The notes beneath the pieces are model-generated. The model saw nothing but the letters and a program-made list of their open reading frames with translations. It had not been told where the DNA came from and did not search any database. This document shows positions 1 to 8,724 of a stretch of DNA of 64,000 bases, piece after piece; the first letter of the stretch is position 1; each line of letters starts with the position of its first letter. The DNA comes from Shouchella xiaoxiensis (GTDB lineage Bacteria; Bacillota; Bacilli; Bacillales; Bacillaceae_D), in assembly GCF_016907895.1 (NCBI RefSeq), contig NZ_JAFBCV010000003.1, forward strand, positions 186,001 to 250,000. The letters run 5' to 3'. A program made the translations under genes and the position numbers.

Positions 1-1
1 A

Positions 2-1834
2 CATCATCAACGAATTCACTGGATTTTTGAAGTGAAACATGTCGCATCGTTCCAATGCATGGATAACCATTCATTAACCATTATGGAAGCATTAAAGCAA
101 TTTAGAGCAAATTCCATTGACAAAATACTAGAAATAGTACCGAAAGAAGTGTCTGGGATCGTTTTGTCATTAACGTATGGTGAAAGAAGTTATCTAGACC
201 CCCAGGTTTCCGAAGCGTATGCAAAGCTTGGTATCATTCATTTATTAGCAATCTCCGGCTTGCATGTAGGAATTGTAACAGCCTGTGTGTTTTTTCTTCT
301 AATTCGAATAGGGGTGCCGAGGGAGTATGCCATTAGTAGCTTACTTCTATTCCTACCTATTTTTGCTGTTTTAAGTGGTGCTGCTCCTCCTGTTATACGT
401 GCGTCTACAATGGCCTTTGTTTATTTCCTCTTCCAACTTTTACGAATTCCAATTCACCCATTTTACGGATTTTCGTTTATTTTCTTCGGCTATCTTATGA
501 TTGATCCTTATAAACTGTTTCAGCTTGGTTTTCAACTGTCATTTCTTGTTTCATTTTCTCTCATTCTTTGTAAAGATGAAATGATGAAAAAAGCGAACCA
601 TTATTTCACTCGTTTAGCTGTAGTAACAACGATTGCGCAACTCATCGGTCTACCATTAATCTTGTATCATTTTTATGAATGGTCTCCGGTTAGTTTGTTA
701 ATTAATTTAATGTATATTCCTTTTATTTCTTTATGTATTTTGCCGATTTGTTTTCTAATTGTCTTAACGGTTCCTATTTTTCCGCTAATTACAACGTACC
801 TTACCTCGCTTTTATCTACGATTATCGTTCCAGTGCATTCAGTAATTTTATATCTAAGTGATCATGTAATCGTTTGGACAATTGGCAAACCTGCGATTAT
901 ACTTATCGTCGCAATGTATATAAGTATTGTATGTATAGGCTTGCAGTGGGAACGAGGTAAAGCGTTATATAAAGCAGGTATAAGCTTTGGGATCATTCTA
1001 TTCATTGCAACATACAGTCCATATTTAAAGAATGAAACGGTTGTAACGATGATTGATGTTGGACAAGGAGACGCCTTTTTAATTGAATTACCACGTAGAA
1101 AACAGGTCTATCTCATTGATACTGGAGGATTTATACATTTTCACCAAGAAGAATGGGAAGAAAGAAATCAACAATTCGATACAGGGCGCGACATTATTGT
1201 CCCCTTTTTAAAAGCAAAAGGGATTGATTCACTTACTGGGCTTATTTTAACTCACGGCGATTATGATCACATTGGTGGAGCGAAAGCCGTAATTGAATCA
1301 ATAAATACGCAAGTTGTTTATTATCCAGCAGTTGAAATTGAGAAAGAAATTGAGTTAGACCTTATTCAGACTATAAAGAAAATGGGTGGAGAGTTTAAAA
1401 TGATTAAGGCAGGAGATCGTATTCACAACGATTTCTATGTCATCCATCCTTCTAGTCAGCGAACGTGGACGAGCAATGATGGATCAATTGTTCTTTACTT
1501 CGTTGCAGAAGGAAAAACGTTTCTATTAACAGGGGATTTGGAAAAGGAGGGTGAAAATCATCTTCTTACATTGTATCCGACTTTGCAGGCGGATGTTTTA
1601 AAAGTAGGACATCATGGAAGCGTAACATCGACAAATGAAGCTTTCCTCGGACAAGTGCAGCCCAAAATGGCATTAATTTCAGCTGGTGTTAACAATCGCT
1701 TCGGTCATCCTCACCCTGATGTAATTGCTAGGTTAGAAGAACAAGGCGTTTTGGTTCTTAGAACAGATCAACATGGTGCTGTAGAAATTATAATTAAAAA
1801 TGGCAAAATTAATATACGCAAGGTTATTGAATAA
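2..1834 (+). CDS. comEC: ComEC/Rec2 DNA-uptake channel, C-terminal part (5' end outside window)
   Basis: This is the inner-membrane channel that passes single-stranded DNA into competent cells. The frame is open to the first base of the window, so the N-terminal part lies upstream. About 610 codons are visible against roughly 770 in B. subtilis ComEC. The first half is a run of hydrophobic segments, the competence transmembrane domain. From about codon 340 a metallo-beta-lactamase fold follows, with IDVGQGD, the metal-binding THGDYDHIGG and GHHGS motifs. The GTG at 32 is internal, not a start. comEC followed by yqzM and holA is the B. subtilis order. A bidirectional terminator follows directly. 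Confidence 0.93.
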   Translation, partial: HHQRIHWIFEVKHVASFQCMDNHSLTIMEALKQFRANSIDKILEIVPKEVSGIVLSLTYGERSYLDPQVSEAYAKLGIIHLLAISGLHVGIVTACVFFLLIRIGVPREYAISSLLLFLPIFAVLSGAAPPVIRASTMAFVYFLFQLLRIPIHPFYGFSFIFFGYLMIDPYKLFQLGFQLSFLVSFSLILCKDEMMKKANHYFTRLAVVTTIAQLIGLPLILYHFYEWSPVSLLINLMYIPFISLCILPICFLIVLTVPIFPLITTYLTSLLSTIIVPVHSVILYLSDHVIVWTIGKPAIILIVAMYISIVCIGLQWERGKALYKAGISFGIILFIATYSPYLKNETVVTMIDVGQGDAFLIELPRRKQVYLIDTGGFIHFHQEEWEERNQQFDTGRDIIVPFLKAKGIDSLTGLILTHGDYDHIGGAKAVIESINTQVVYYPAVEIEKEIELDLIQTIKKMGGEFKMIKAGDRIHNDFYVIHPSSQRTWTSNDGSIVLYFVAEGKTFLLTGDLEKEGENHLLTLYPTLQADVLKVGHHGSVTSTNEAFLGQVQPKMALISAGVNNRFGHPHPDVIARLEEQGVLVLRTDQHGAVEIIIKNGKINIRKVIE

Positions 1835-1862
1835 AAAAAGCAGGCATGTGCCTGCCTTTTTT
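1834..1862. terminator. Bidirectional terminator between comEC and yqzM
   Basis: The stem GCAGGC/GCCTGC is flanked by an A-run on the left and a T-run on the right, so it can end both comEC and the convergent yqzM. Confidence 0.85.
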
Positions 1863-1873
1863 ATGTACTTGTC

Positions 1874-2011
1874 CTAAAGAAAACTTGCCACGTCAACGAT
1901 GTTAGCGATGATAAAGATAAGAGCAAAAAAACCAAACGAGGCGATAAAGCCCACGGCTGAAGGAACAATATCATTGGAGTTGTCTTGGACTTCTTTTTCA
2001 AATTTATTCAT
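1874..2011 (-). CDS. yqzM: YqzM family small membrane protein
   Basis: This is a 45-residue protein starting MNKFEKEVQ. It has a short polar N-terminus and one hydrophobic segment (about residues 19-44), so it probably spans the membrane once. The start at 2011 has a strong AGGAGGTG site just upstream, so a longer 92-codon frame reaching 2152 is not needed. Size, sequence and position between comEC and holA match B. subtilis yqzM. The function is unknown. Confidence 0.8.
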   Translation of the reverse strand: MNKFEKEVQDNSNDIVPSAVGFIASFGFFALIFIIANIVDVASFL

Positions 2012-2185
2012 TTCGCACCTCCTATATAAAATCAGTATACGTGATTTCAGCATAAATGAAAAGGCTCTCTTAACAGGATTACCCAGTCTATAAGTAGTAT
2101 ATCCTTGTTTCATAAAAAAGGACAAAACTTTTAAGAAGAACACCTTTTTCAATTTTGCATACTATACCATATGAAAACAAGAGCC

Positions 2186-2223
2186 CGCTTTTAATGGGAA
2201 GCCTAGGGTCTTCGTTAAAAGCG
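2186..2223. repeat. Inverted repeat in the yqzM-holA intergenic region
   Basis: A perfect 9-bp inverted repeat, CGCTTTTAA and TTAAAAGCG, is separated by 20 bases. A second hairpin, GAGAGAG/CTCTCTC, lies at 2243-2260. Neither has a clear U-run for a plus-strand terminator. They may be operator or leader elements; the role is unknown. Confidence 0.4.
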
Positions 2224-2260
2224 TTTATTATAGATAAAAGAGAGAGGCTCAGTCTCTCTC

Positions 2261-2289
2261 TTGCTCATTTAATAAGAAGGCACTAAAAT
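2261..2289 (+). promoter_or_regulatory. Candidate SigA promoter for holA
   Basis: TTGCTC, a 17-bp spacer and TAAAAT, about 30 bp ahead of the holA start. Confidence 0.5.
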
Positions 2290-2320
2290 AAAGCTATAAC
2301 GCATGGTTAGGAGTTAGTAT

Positions 2321-3346
2321 ATGAGTTTAGCAACAATTTCAAAAAAGTTGACGCCAGAATCATTGAAGCCTATCTATTATTTATATGGAACAGAAGCTTA
2401 TTTGGTCAATCAATTTTTAATGAATGTTCATAATGCCTTGTTTACAGGAGAAGATGGTGAACTAAATGATGTCCGTCACCTTTTAGCGGACACGCCATTA
2501 ACGGATATTATAGAAGAAGCTGAGACTTTCCCTTTTTTTTCTGCAAAAAAAATGGTTGTTATACAGGATTTTTATTTAGCGACTAGCCAGAAGTCAAGTT
2601 CTAAAATAGAGCATGATTTAACGATTTTAGAAGCATACTTAGATCAGCCATCCGAACAAACCGTTTTGATCATCGTATCTCCATACGAAAAATTGGACGA
2701 GCGTAAACGTATAACAAAGCGATTAAAAAAAGAAGTTGAAACAATTGATATCAATCCACTAATGGAATCAGATCTTTATAAGTGGATTGATGGATATTTA
2801 AAAAACAATAGTTTCGTAATGGATTCTGATGCCAAACAAGAACTGTATGAACGAATTGGGTCTAATTTAATGTTGATTTATCAAGAATTAGCAAAATGTA
2901 TGCTTTATAAAGGCGATTCGAAGCACATTACGAAAGAAGATATTGTAACAATGGTTTCGGAAACAATTGAACAGAGTGTGTTTGCTGTTGTTGAATTCAC
3001 AGCAGCTGGACAGGCTGGACAAGCCCTTGAAACCTATCATCGTTTACTACGTCAAAAGGAAGAACCGCTTGCAATTCTCGCACTATTAACAAGGCAATTT
3101 CGGATATTCCACCAAGTAAAACTGAGACAAGAAAAGGGTTATTCTCAAAAAGAAATCGCTTCTCAATTGAAATTACATCCATATGTTGTCAAGCTCGCTT
3201 CGCAACGTTTAAGGTCTTTTGGAAAAGACACATTAAAAAAAGCGTTAGTTGCTTGTAATGAAACGGATTTCTCGATTAAAACAGGTAAGGTCGAAAAAGA
3301 AAGAGCTGTTGAATTACTGCTTATACAATTAAGTCAAGCAACGTAA
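2321..3346 (+). CDS. holA: DNA polymerase III subunit delta
   Basis: HolA (YqeN in B. subtilis) is the delta subunit of the clamp loader. It opens the DnaN sliding clamp so that it can be placed on DNA. The 341-residue length is normal. The N-terminal AAA-like domain begins with the typical YYLYGTEAYL segment, and the middle and C-terminal parts resemble the DNA_pol3_delta family (for example AILALLTRQFRIF near residue 250). An AGGAG site precedes ATG 2321. It forms a single-gene unit with its own promoter candidate and a strong terminator, convergent with rpsT. Confidence 0.95.
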   Translation: MSLATISKKLTPESLKPIYYLYGTEAYLVNQFLMNVHNALFTGEDGELNDVRHLLADTPLTDIIEEAETFPFFSAKKMVVIQDFYLATSQKSSSKIEHDLTILEAYLDQPSEQTVLIIVSPYEKLDERKRITKRLKKEVETIDINPLMESDLYKWIDGYLKNNSFVMDSDAKQELYERIGSNLMLIYQELAKCMLYKGDSKHITKEDIVTMVSETIEQSVFAVVEFTAAGQAGQALETYHRLLRQKEEPLAILALLTRQFRIFHQVKLRQEKGYSQKEIASQLKLHPYVVKLASQRLRSFGKDTLKKALVACNETDFSIKTGKVEKERAVELLLIQLSQAT

Positions 3347-3380
3347 AAAAGCCGATCCGTAAAACGGATCGGCTTTTTTA
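3347..3380. terminator. Terminator of holA, symmetrical
   Basis: A perfect 10-bp stem, GCCGATCCGT/ACGGATCGGC, has A6 before it and T6 after it, so it can work in both directions. Confidence 0.9.
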
Positions 3381-3385
3381 AATGT

Positions 3386-3414
3386 AAAAAGATCACGGGC
3401 GGTCACCCATGATC
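3386..3414 (-). terminator. Terminator of rpsT
   Basis: Read on the minus strand, the stem GATCATGGG/CCCGTGATC (one G-T pair) is followed by TTTTT. Confidence 0.8.
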
Positions 3415-3431
3415 TATAGGAAAGTCTTATA

Positions 3432-3698
3432 TTATGCAGACAAACCGTTTAATTTTTTTGCAAGACGAGATTTTTGGCGTGATGCAGCATTTTTATGGAT
3501 AAGACCCTTTGTAGCAGCTTTATCAAGCTTTTTCGTCGCTTCAACAAATGCAGCATTTGCTTCTTCTGCATTACCAGCATCTGCTGCAGTTTCAAAATTC
3601 TTAACAGCAGTACGTAGGGCTGATTTTTGAGCAGCGTTTTGCGCACGACGCTTGTCATTTGTTTTAACACGTTTAATCGCTGATTTAATATTTGGCAT
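3432..3698 (-). CDS. rpsT: 30S ribosomal protein S20
   Basis: S20 binds 16S rRNA early in small-subunit assembly. The 88-residue protein starts [18 protein letters not shown] and is rich in Lys, Arg and Ala throughout, as expected for this helical protein. The start at 3698 follows an ACGGAGGTG site; an upstream in-frame ATG at 3716 would overlap that site and is not used. It is transcribed divergently from gpr, from a good promoter at 3774-3802. Confidence 0.97.
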   Translation of the reverse strand: MPNIKSAIKRVKTNDKRRAQNAAQKSALRTAVKNFETAADAGNAEEANAAFVEATKKLDKAATKGLIHKNAASRQKSRLAKKLNGLSA

Positions 3699-3773
3699 AA
3701 TTTTCACCTCCGTCATAAACGGCCTATGCGAAGGCCATCTCTAAAGCACTGTTAGAGCAGTACAACACTCTGC

Positions 3774-3802
3774 ATTTTATCAAAACTAATCACCTATTGC
3801 AA
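3774..3802 (-). promoter_or_regulatory. SigA promoter of rpsT
   Basis: On the minus strand: TTGCAA, a 17-bp spacer and TAAAAT, about 75 bp ahead of the rpsT start. Confidence 0.65.
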
Positions 3803-3890
3803 TACAAACTGTTGAACTCATTTTAAACCGTGAATGTTTTTGTGGTGGAGAGGGACACTAATAGCACTTAATTTAGAAGGAGAGAGTTAG

Positions 3891-5006
3891 ATGGGACAGT
3901 TAAATATGGAGCCATTCCAAGTTCGAACGGATTTGGCACTGGAAGCACATGAGATGGTTGTTGAAAAGCAGCGGGAAGAAAATCAAGATGAACCTTCGAA
4001 GGTGTCAGATGTTGTTGTTGAATCAGAAACCATTCGAAATGTAAAAGTAACGAAAGTAGAAATTGGAGAAGAGGGAGCAGAACGAATTCAAAAAAGAGCA
4101 GGTCAGTATTTAACGTTCGAGGCTCAAGGAATCAGACAAAAAGACACAGATCTACAGGCGGATTTAGAACATGTATTTGCAAGTGAGTTTTCTGCTTTTT
4201 TAGAGCGCTCTGGAATAAAAAAAACAGACACTTGTTTAGTTGTAGGACTTGGAAATTGGAACGTAACACCTGACGCTCTTGGTCCACTTACTGTGGAAGA
4301 ACTTCTTGTAACAAAACATTTGTTTGCACTCGCACCTGAAGAAGTAGAGGACGGGTATCGCTCGGTAAGCGCCCTTACTCCTGGTGTAATGGGTGTAACT
4401 GGAATCGAAACAAGCGATGTTGTCTTTGGAGTAATTGAAAAAACAAAACCAGATTTTGTCATTGTCATTGATGCCTTAGCTTCTCGCTCAATTGAACGTG
4501 TAAATACGACGATTCAAATTGCCGATACGGGCATTCATCCAGGCAGTGGTGTAGGCAATAACCGGAAAGCCATGAATAAAGAAACGTTAGGTGTTCCGGT
4601 TATTGCAATTGGTATTCCGACAGTCGTTGATGCTGTAACGATTACGTCAGATGCAATTGATTTTGTCTTAAAGCATTTAGGGAAAGAGATGCGAGAAGGA
4701 GATAAGCCCTCCCGTAGATTAGCGCCCGCAGGAATGACTTTTGGAGAAAAACGGACATTAACAGAGGAAGATTTACCGGATAAAAGTGGGAGAAAGGCGA
4801 TACTTGGAATGGTTGGTGGACTCGAAGATAATGAAAAGCGCCAGTTAATTCAAGAAGTATTAGCGCCTTTAGGCCATAATTTAATGGTTACCCCAAAAGA
4901 AATCGATGTGTTTATTGAAGATATGGCTCATGTTGTCGCTGGTGGATTGAATGCTGCGTTACACAATAAAGTGGATCAAAGTAACGTAGGCGCTTATACT
5001 CGGTAA
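3891..5006 (+). CDS. gpr: Germination protease (GPR)
   Basis: GPR is the aspartic-type endoprotease that begins degradation of small acid-soluble spore proteins during germination. It is made in the forespore as a zymogen. The 371 residues match the family length. The segment [10 protein letters not shown] near residues 12-21 resembles the SASP cleavage sequence and corresponds to the family's pro-region self-cleavage site. The [14 protein letters not shown] stretch is typical. An AAGGAGAG site precedes ATG 3891. Forespore sigma factor control is known for this gene, but I see only a poor SigG-like match near 3831-3860. In B. subtilis spoIIP follows; here it does not. Confidence 0.96.
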   Translation: MGQLNMEPFQVRTDLALEAHEMVVEKQREENQDEPSKVSDVVVESETIRNVKVTKVEIGEEGAERIQKRAGQYLTFEAQGIRQKDTDLQADLEHVFASEFSAFLERSGIKKTDTCLVVGLGNWNVTPDALGPLTVEELLVTKHLFALAPEEVEDGYRSVSALTPGVMGVTGIETSDVVFGVIEKTKPDFVIVIDALASRSIERVNTTIQIADTGIHPGSGVGNNRKAMNKETLGVPVIAIGIPTVVDAVTITSDAIDFVLKHLGKEMREGDKPSRRLAPAGMTFGEKRTLTEEDLPDKSGRKAILGMVGGLEDNEKRQLIQEVLAPLGHNLMVTPKEIDVFIEDMAHVVAGGLNAALHNKVDQSNVGAYTR

Positions 5007-5036
5007 AAAAGGTTGATCTTTTGATCAGCTTTTTTC
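5006..5036 (+). terminator. Terminator of gpr
   Basis: The stem GTTGATC/GATCAGC with a TTTT loop is followed by T6. Confidence 0.85.
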
Positions 5037-5126
5037 TAGTCTAAATTTAATCGTTCATGCATATGTTCTTTTTAATGGACAAGCTTTTTGCTAATCCTTT
5101 AAGAAGATGTAAAGGGGATGTGCGTG

Positions 5127-5498
5127 ATGAAAAATTGGAAAAACCGCGCTTTACTTTTAGGCATTAGTTTAGTGTTTGGTTTAATTATGGGCGTGCAATT
5201 AATGAGTGAATATGCTGGTTTGAATGAACCAAAACCATTGCAAATACAAGAATCGACTGTAGAAAAACAGCATGAGGTACCGGTTGTTGATCAGACAGAG
5301 CTTGCCGAAAAAGAACCATTAACAACTGCTAGGGAAACAAAAGGAATGTCTAATTTTTTTTCTGATCTAGGTTCGACGTTTGCTACTGGAGTAGAAAATA
5401 CGACGAGATCTGGTTTGGAGAAGGTTGTAGGAGCTGTACGGAACGGGATTAACAAAGAAAATGAACGTCATCCGCAAGAGAATAAAAGCTCTTATTGA
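5127..5498 (+). CDS. yqxA: YqxA-like protein (DUF3679 type)
   Basis: This is a protein of about 123 residues with one N-terminal membrane segment (ALLLGISLVFGLIMG) and a polar, probably exported remainder ending in a possible amphipathic stretch near FFSDLGSTFATGVE. The place directly before lepA and the architecture fit B. subtilis YqxA, whose function is not established. AAAGGGG at 5111-5116 favours GTG 5124 or ATG 5127 over ATG 5118, which abuts the ribosome binding site. The gene carries the lepA promoter in its 3' end. Confidence 0.7.
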   Translation: MKNWKNRALLLGISLVFGLIMGVQLMSEYAGLNEPKPLQIQESTVEKQHEVPVVDQTELAEKEPLTTARETKGMSNFFSDLGSTFATGVENTTRSGLEKVVGAVRNGINKENERHPQENKSSY

Positions 5499-5523
5499 TG
5501 CAATGTGTTTGCCTTGCTATAAT
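5495..5523 (+). promoter_or_regulatory. SigA promoter of lepA
   Basis: TTGATG, a 17-bp spacer and a perfect TATAAT, starting inside the yqxA stop region and about 45 bp before lepA. Confidence 0.7.
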
Positions 5524-5568
5524 AGGACATAGTGTATATGTACGTATTTTAGGGGTGAAATCAAACGA

Positions 5569-7392
5569 ATGAACAATGAACAAAGACTAGAACGCCAATC
5601 AAGGATTAGGAACTTCTCGATAATCGCCCATATTGATCATGGAAAATCAACGTTAGCTGATCGGATCTTGGAACGAACAGGAGCGTTAACGGACCGAGAA
5701 ATGAAAGATCAAACGCTTGATGCAATGGACTTAGAGCGAGAGCGTGGAATTACAATTAAACTAAATGCTGTTCAGTTAACATATAAGGCTAAAGATGGAA
5801 TAGAATACATTTTTCATCTTATTGATACACCTGGCCACGTCGACTTTACATACGAAGTATCAAGGAGTCTTGCGGCTTGTGAAGGTGCTCTATTAATCGT
5901 AGATAGCGCACAGGGAATCGAAGCGCAGACGCTAGCGAATGTTTATTTAGCACTCGACAACGATTTGGAAATTTTGCCTGTTATTAACAAAATTGACTTA
6001 CCGAGTGCTGAACCAGAACGAGTGAAGAAAGAAGTAGAAGATGTAATTGGTCTTGATGCTTCAGACGCTGTCCTTGCTTCGGCAAAAAACGGCATTGGAA
6101 TCGAAGAAATTTTAGAGCAAGTTGTTGAAAAAGTTCCAGCACCTACAGGAGATCCAAAAGCTCCATTAAAGGCGCTTATATTTGATTCTCTTTATGACCC
6201 GTATCGAGGCGTAATTGCCTATATTCGTATAGTAGAGGGTACGGTTCGACCGGGACAAAAAATACGAATGATGCAGACAGGTAAAGAATTTGAAGTAAGT
6301 GAAGTAGGTGTTTTTACTCCAAAAGCGGTGAAGTGCGATGAGTTAACGGTCGGCGACGTAGGCTTTTTGACTGCTGCGATTAAAAACGTCGGTGACACAC
6401 GAGTCGGTGACACGATTACTAACGCAGTTGATCCAGCGCCAGAAGCGTTGCCAGGCTATCGAAAAATGAATCCAATGGTGTATTGTGGATTATATCCAAT
6501 TGATACAAATGATTACAATGATTTAAGAGAGGCGTTAGAGCGGTTAGAGCTAAATGACGCTTCATTGCAGTATGAACCAGAAACATCTCAAGCGCTTGGC
6601 TTTGGTTTCCGTTGTGGATTCCTTGGATTACTACACATGGAAATTATTCAAGAACGGATTGAGAGAGAGTTTGGAATTACGTTGATTACCACGGCACCAT
6701 CCGTTATTTATCATGTAACATTAACGGACGGTGAAACCGAGAAAATTGACAATCCCTCAAATATGCCTGATCCGCAAAGAATTGAACATGTCGAAGAACC
6801 ATACGTAAAAGCAACTGTAATGGTACCAAATGATTATGTAGGCGCTGTAATGGATCTTTGTCAGAAAAAACGCGGAGTTTTTAAGGACATGCAGTATTTA
6901 GATGATGTTCGTGTTCAAATTGTTTACGAACTGCCCCTTTCGGAAATCGTCTATGATTTCTTTGACCAACTAAAATCAAGTACGAAGGGCTATGCTAGCT
7001 TTGATTATGTGTTAATTGGCTATCTACAATCGAAACTTGTTAAAATGGATATCTTATTAAATGGTGAAAAAGTCGATGCGTTGTCCGTTATTGTGCATCG
7101 TGATTCTGCTTATGAACGCGGGAAAATTATTGTTGAAAAACTGAAGGAGCTTATTCCTCGCCAGCAATTTGAAGTCCCGATTCAAGCAAGTATCGGAACA
7201 AAAATTATTGCGCGGTCTACCATAAAAGCGATGCGTAAAAACGTTCTAGCTAAATGTTATGGTGGGGATATCTCTAGAAAACGAAAATTACTAGAGAAGC
7301 AAAAAGAAGGTAAAAAACGGATGAAGTCTGTCGGAAACGTGGAAGTACCACAGGAAGCTTTCATGGCTGTTTTGCGTATGGACGATAATTAA
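5569..7392 (+). CDS. lepA: Elongation factor 4 (LepA), back-translocase
   Basis: LepA is a ribosome-binding GTPase related to EF-G that acts on stalled or mis-translocated ribosomes and in subunit biogenesis. At 607 residues it is full length. The G domain shows AHIDHGKST (G1, near residue 20), DTPGHVDF (G3) and NKIDLP (G4). The C-terminal LepA-specific domain includes [15 protein letters not shown] and ends in a basic stretch with [24 protein letters not shown] precedes ATG 5569. It has its own promoter and is followed by a weak terminator before hemW. Confidence 0.98.
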   Translation: MNNEQRLERQSRIRNFSIIAHIDHGKSTLADRILERTGALTDREMKDQTLDAMDLERERGITIKLNAVQLTYKAKDGIEYIFHLIDTPGHVDFTYEVSRSLAACEGALLIVDSAQGIEAQTLANVYLALDNDLEILPVINKIDLPSAEPERVKKEVEDVIGLDASDAVLASAKNGIGIEEILEQVVEKVPAPTGDPKAPLKALIFDSLYDPYRGVIAYIRIVEGTVRPGQKIRMMQTGKEFEVSEVGVFTPKAVKCDELTVGDVGFLTAAIKNVGDTRVGDTITNAVDPAPEALPGYRKMNPMVYCGLYPIDTNDYNDLREALERLELNDASLQYEPETSQALGFGFRCGFLGLLHMEIIQERIEREFGITLITTAPSVIYHVTLTDGETEKIDNPSNMPDPQRIEHVEEPYVKATVMVPNDYVGAVMDLCQKKRGVFKDMQYLDDVRVQIVYELPLSEIVYDFFDQLKSSTKGYASFDYVLIGYLQSKLVKMDILLNGEKVDALSVIVHRDSAYERGKIIVEKLKELIPRQQFEVPIQASIGTKIIARSTIKAMRKNVLAKCYGGDISRKRKLLEKQKEGKKRMKSVGNVEVPQEAFMAVLRMDDN

Positions 7393-7410
7393 TGTAGAAA
7401 TTATAGTTGG

Positions 7411-7441
7411 AAAGCCACCTCTAAATAGGTTGGCTTTTTTA
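7411..7441 (+). terminator. Terminator after lepA
   Basis: An 8-bp stem (AGCCACCT pairing with AGGTTGGCT, one bulged base) is followed by T6. Partial read-through into hemW is likely, because hemW begins 20 bp later without an obvious promoter. Confidence 0.65.
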
Positions 7442-7460
7442 CTGTAAGGGGGAAGAAACG

Positions 7461-8627
7461 ATGAGTACGTCAATCTATGTTCATATCCCTTTTTGTGAGC
7501 ATATTTGTCATTATTGTGATTTTAATAAGGTCTTCTTAGAGAACCAACCAGTGGAGGACTATATTGATGCGTTGATAAAAGAAATAAGCGTCTCCAAGCA
7601 AGCAAAAAATAAAGTGGCAATTGAGACGATCTATATTGGCGGTGGGACACCTACAGCGCTAACCGCAGCGCAACTGGATCGATTGTTTGTAGCGATGCAC
7701 AACTTGCTCAACTTGCAGCATGTCAGTGAGTGGACGGTTGAGGTTAATCCAGATAGCGCAGATGTTGAAAAACTGCAAGTGTTAAAAAAGCATCGAGTAA
7801 ACCGACTTAGTTTTGGAGTTCAAACCTTTTCGCAGCCGTTGCTAACAGAAATAGGCAGGACACATTCTCCTGAGAGCGTGTTTAGCGCAATAAAAACAGC
7901 TCGAGATCTTGGTTTTACTAATCTATCAGTTGATTTAATGCTCGGTTTGCCTAATCAAACGGTTCAAGATTTTGAGCAATCTCTTCAGACCGCTTTGCAA
8001 TTAGATATTGAGCATATTTCTGCATATATGTTGAAGGTAGAAAAACAAACGGTGTTTTTTAATCGTTATAAAAAAGGGACACTGCGCTTGCCACCTGAAG
8101 AAGATGATGTAGCTATGTACGAACTATTGAAGGCTAAAACTGCGGAACAAGGCCTTAATCAATACGAAATAAGCAACTTTGGGAAAGCGGGTTATGAAAG
8201 CAAGCACAATCTAGTGTACTGGAAAAACGAAAGTTATGCTGGTTTTGGAGCGGGCTCTTCAGGATATGAAGAAGGCATTCGCTACCAAAACATTAACCCG
8301 ATTCAGAAATACATTGATTCCATTAATGATTCGGGCAGGGCAAGGTTAAGAGAACATCTCGTAACAACTGCAGAAAAGCTTGAGGAAGCTGTTTTCTTAG
8401 GGTTAAGAATTAGAAAAGGTCTTTCAAAAGAGGCTTTTAAAATGAAGTATGGATACGAGCTGGAAGAACTATTCTTAGAATCGATTGAAGAAGGTTTGAG
8501 AAAAGGCTTGATTGTGAACACAAATAAGAGCTTGGCCTTAACTGAAGAAGGGTTGTTACTCGGGAATGAGGCGTTTGAACTTTTTGTAGCTGTTTTGGAG
8601 GATGATGTCTTTGCTGAGACGACTTAA
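7461..8627 (+). CDS. hemW: HemW radical SAM heme chaperone (HemN-like)
   Basis: This is a radical SAM protein of the coproporphyrinogen III oxidase-like family. The three cluster cysteines are in CEHICHYC (residues 12, 16, 19), preceded by the family's YVHIPFC. The glycine-rich GGGTPTAL follows near residue 58. HemW proteins lack the extra N-terminal cysteine stretch of true HemN and are thought to deliver heme; this 388-residue protein starts directly at the cluster motif, which favours HemW. Older annotations call it hemN. It sits between lepA and hrcA, as in B. subtilis. Confidence 0.9.
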   Translation: MSTSIYVHIPFCEHICHYCDFNKVFLENQPVEDYIDALIKEISVSKQAKNKVAIETIYIGGGTPTALTAAQLDRLFVAMHNLLNLQHVSEWTVEVNPDSADVEKLQVLKKHRVNRLSFGVQTFSQPLLTEIGRTHSPESVFSAIKTARDLGFTNLSVDLMLGLPNQTVQDFEQSLQTALQLDIEHISAYMLKVEKQTVFFNRYKKGTLRLPPEEDDVAMYELLKAKTAEQGLNQYEISNFGKAGYESKHNLVYWKNESYAGFGAGSSGYEEGIRYQNINPIQKYIDSINDSGRARLREHLVTTAEKLEEAVFLGLRIRKGLSKEAFKMKYGYELEELFLESIEEGLRKGLIVNTNKSLALTEEGLLLGNEAFELFVAVLEDDVFAETT

Positions 8628-8644
8628 AAACAAGACTTTTCTAA

Positions 8645-8673
8645 TTGACAAAACACCCTCTATTTGATAGTGT
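8645..8673 (+). promoter_or_regulatory. SigA promoter of the hrcA (dnaK) operon
   Basis: A perfect TTGACA, a 17-bp spacer and TAGTGT. The CIRCE operator begins 10 bp downstream, so HrcA binding would block initiation. Confidence 0.75.
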
Positions 8674-8683
8674 ATCTATAGTA

Positions 8684-8710
8684 TTAGCACTCGACGCCAT
8701 TGAGTGCTAA
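8684..8710 (+). promoter_or_regulatory. CIRCE operator (HrcA binding site)
   Basis: A perfect TTAGCACTC-N9-GAGTGCTAA inverted repeat sits between the promoter and the hrcA ribosome binding site. It makes the operon heat-inducible under HrcA/GroEL control. Confidence 0.97.
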
Positions 8711-8724
8711 CAGGAGGTGCTGGA

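Noticed and set aside
1874-2152. A 92-codon version of yqzM
   Set aside because: The extra 47 codons precede the strong AGGAGGTG site, and the 45-residue form fits the family.
3409-3630. A plus-strand frame across rpsT
   Set aside because: It is the complement of the ribosomal protein S20 gene, with no ribosome binding site.
3826-3862. SigG promoter of gpr
   Set aside because: GAATG and CACTAATA give a poor match to the consensus and the spacing is off, so I do not list it.
8704-8706. ATG-like start of a longer HrcA
   Set aside because: It falls within the CIRCE operator; ATG 8725 has the proper ribosome binding site.
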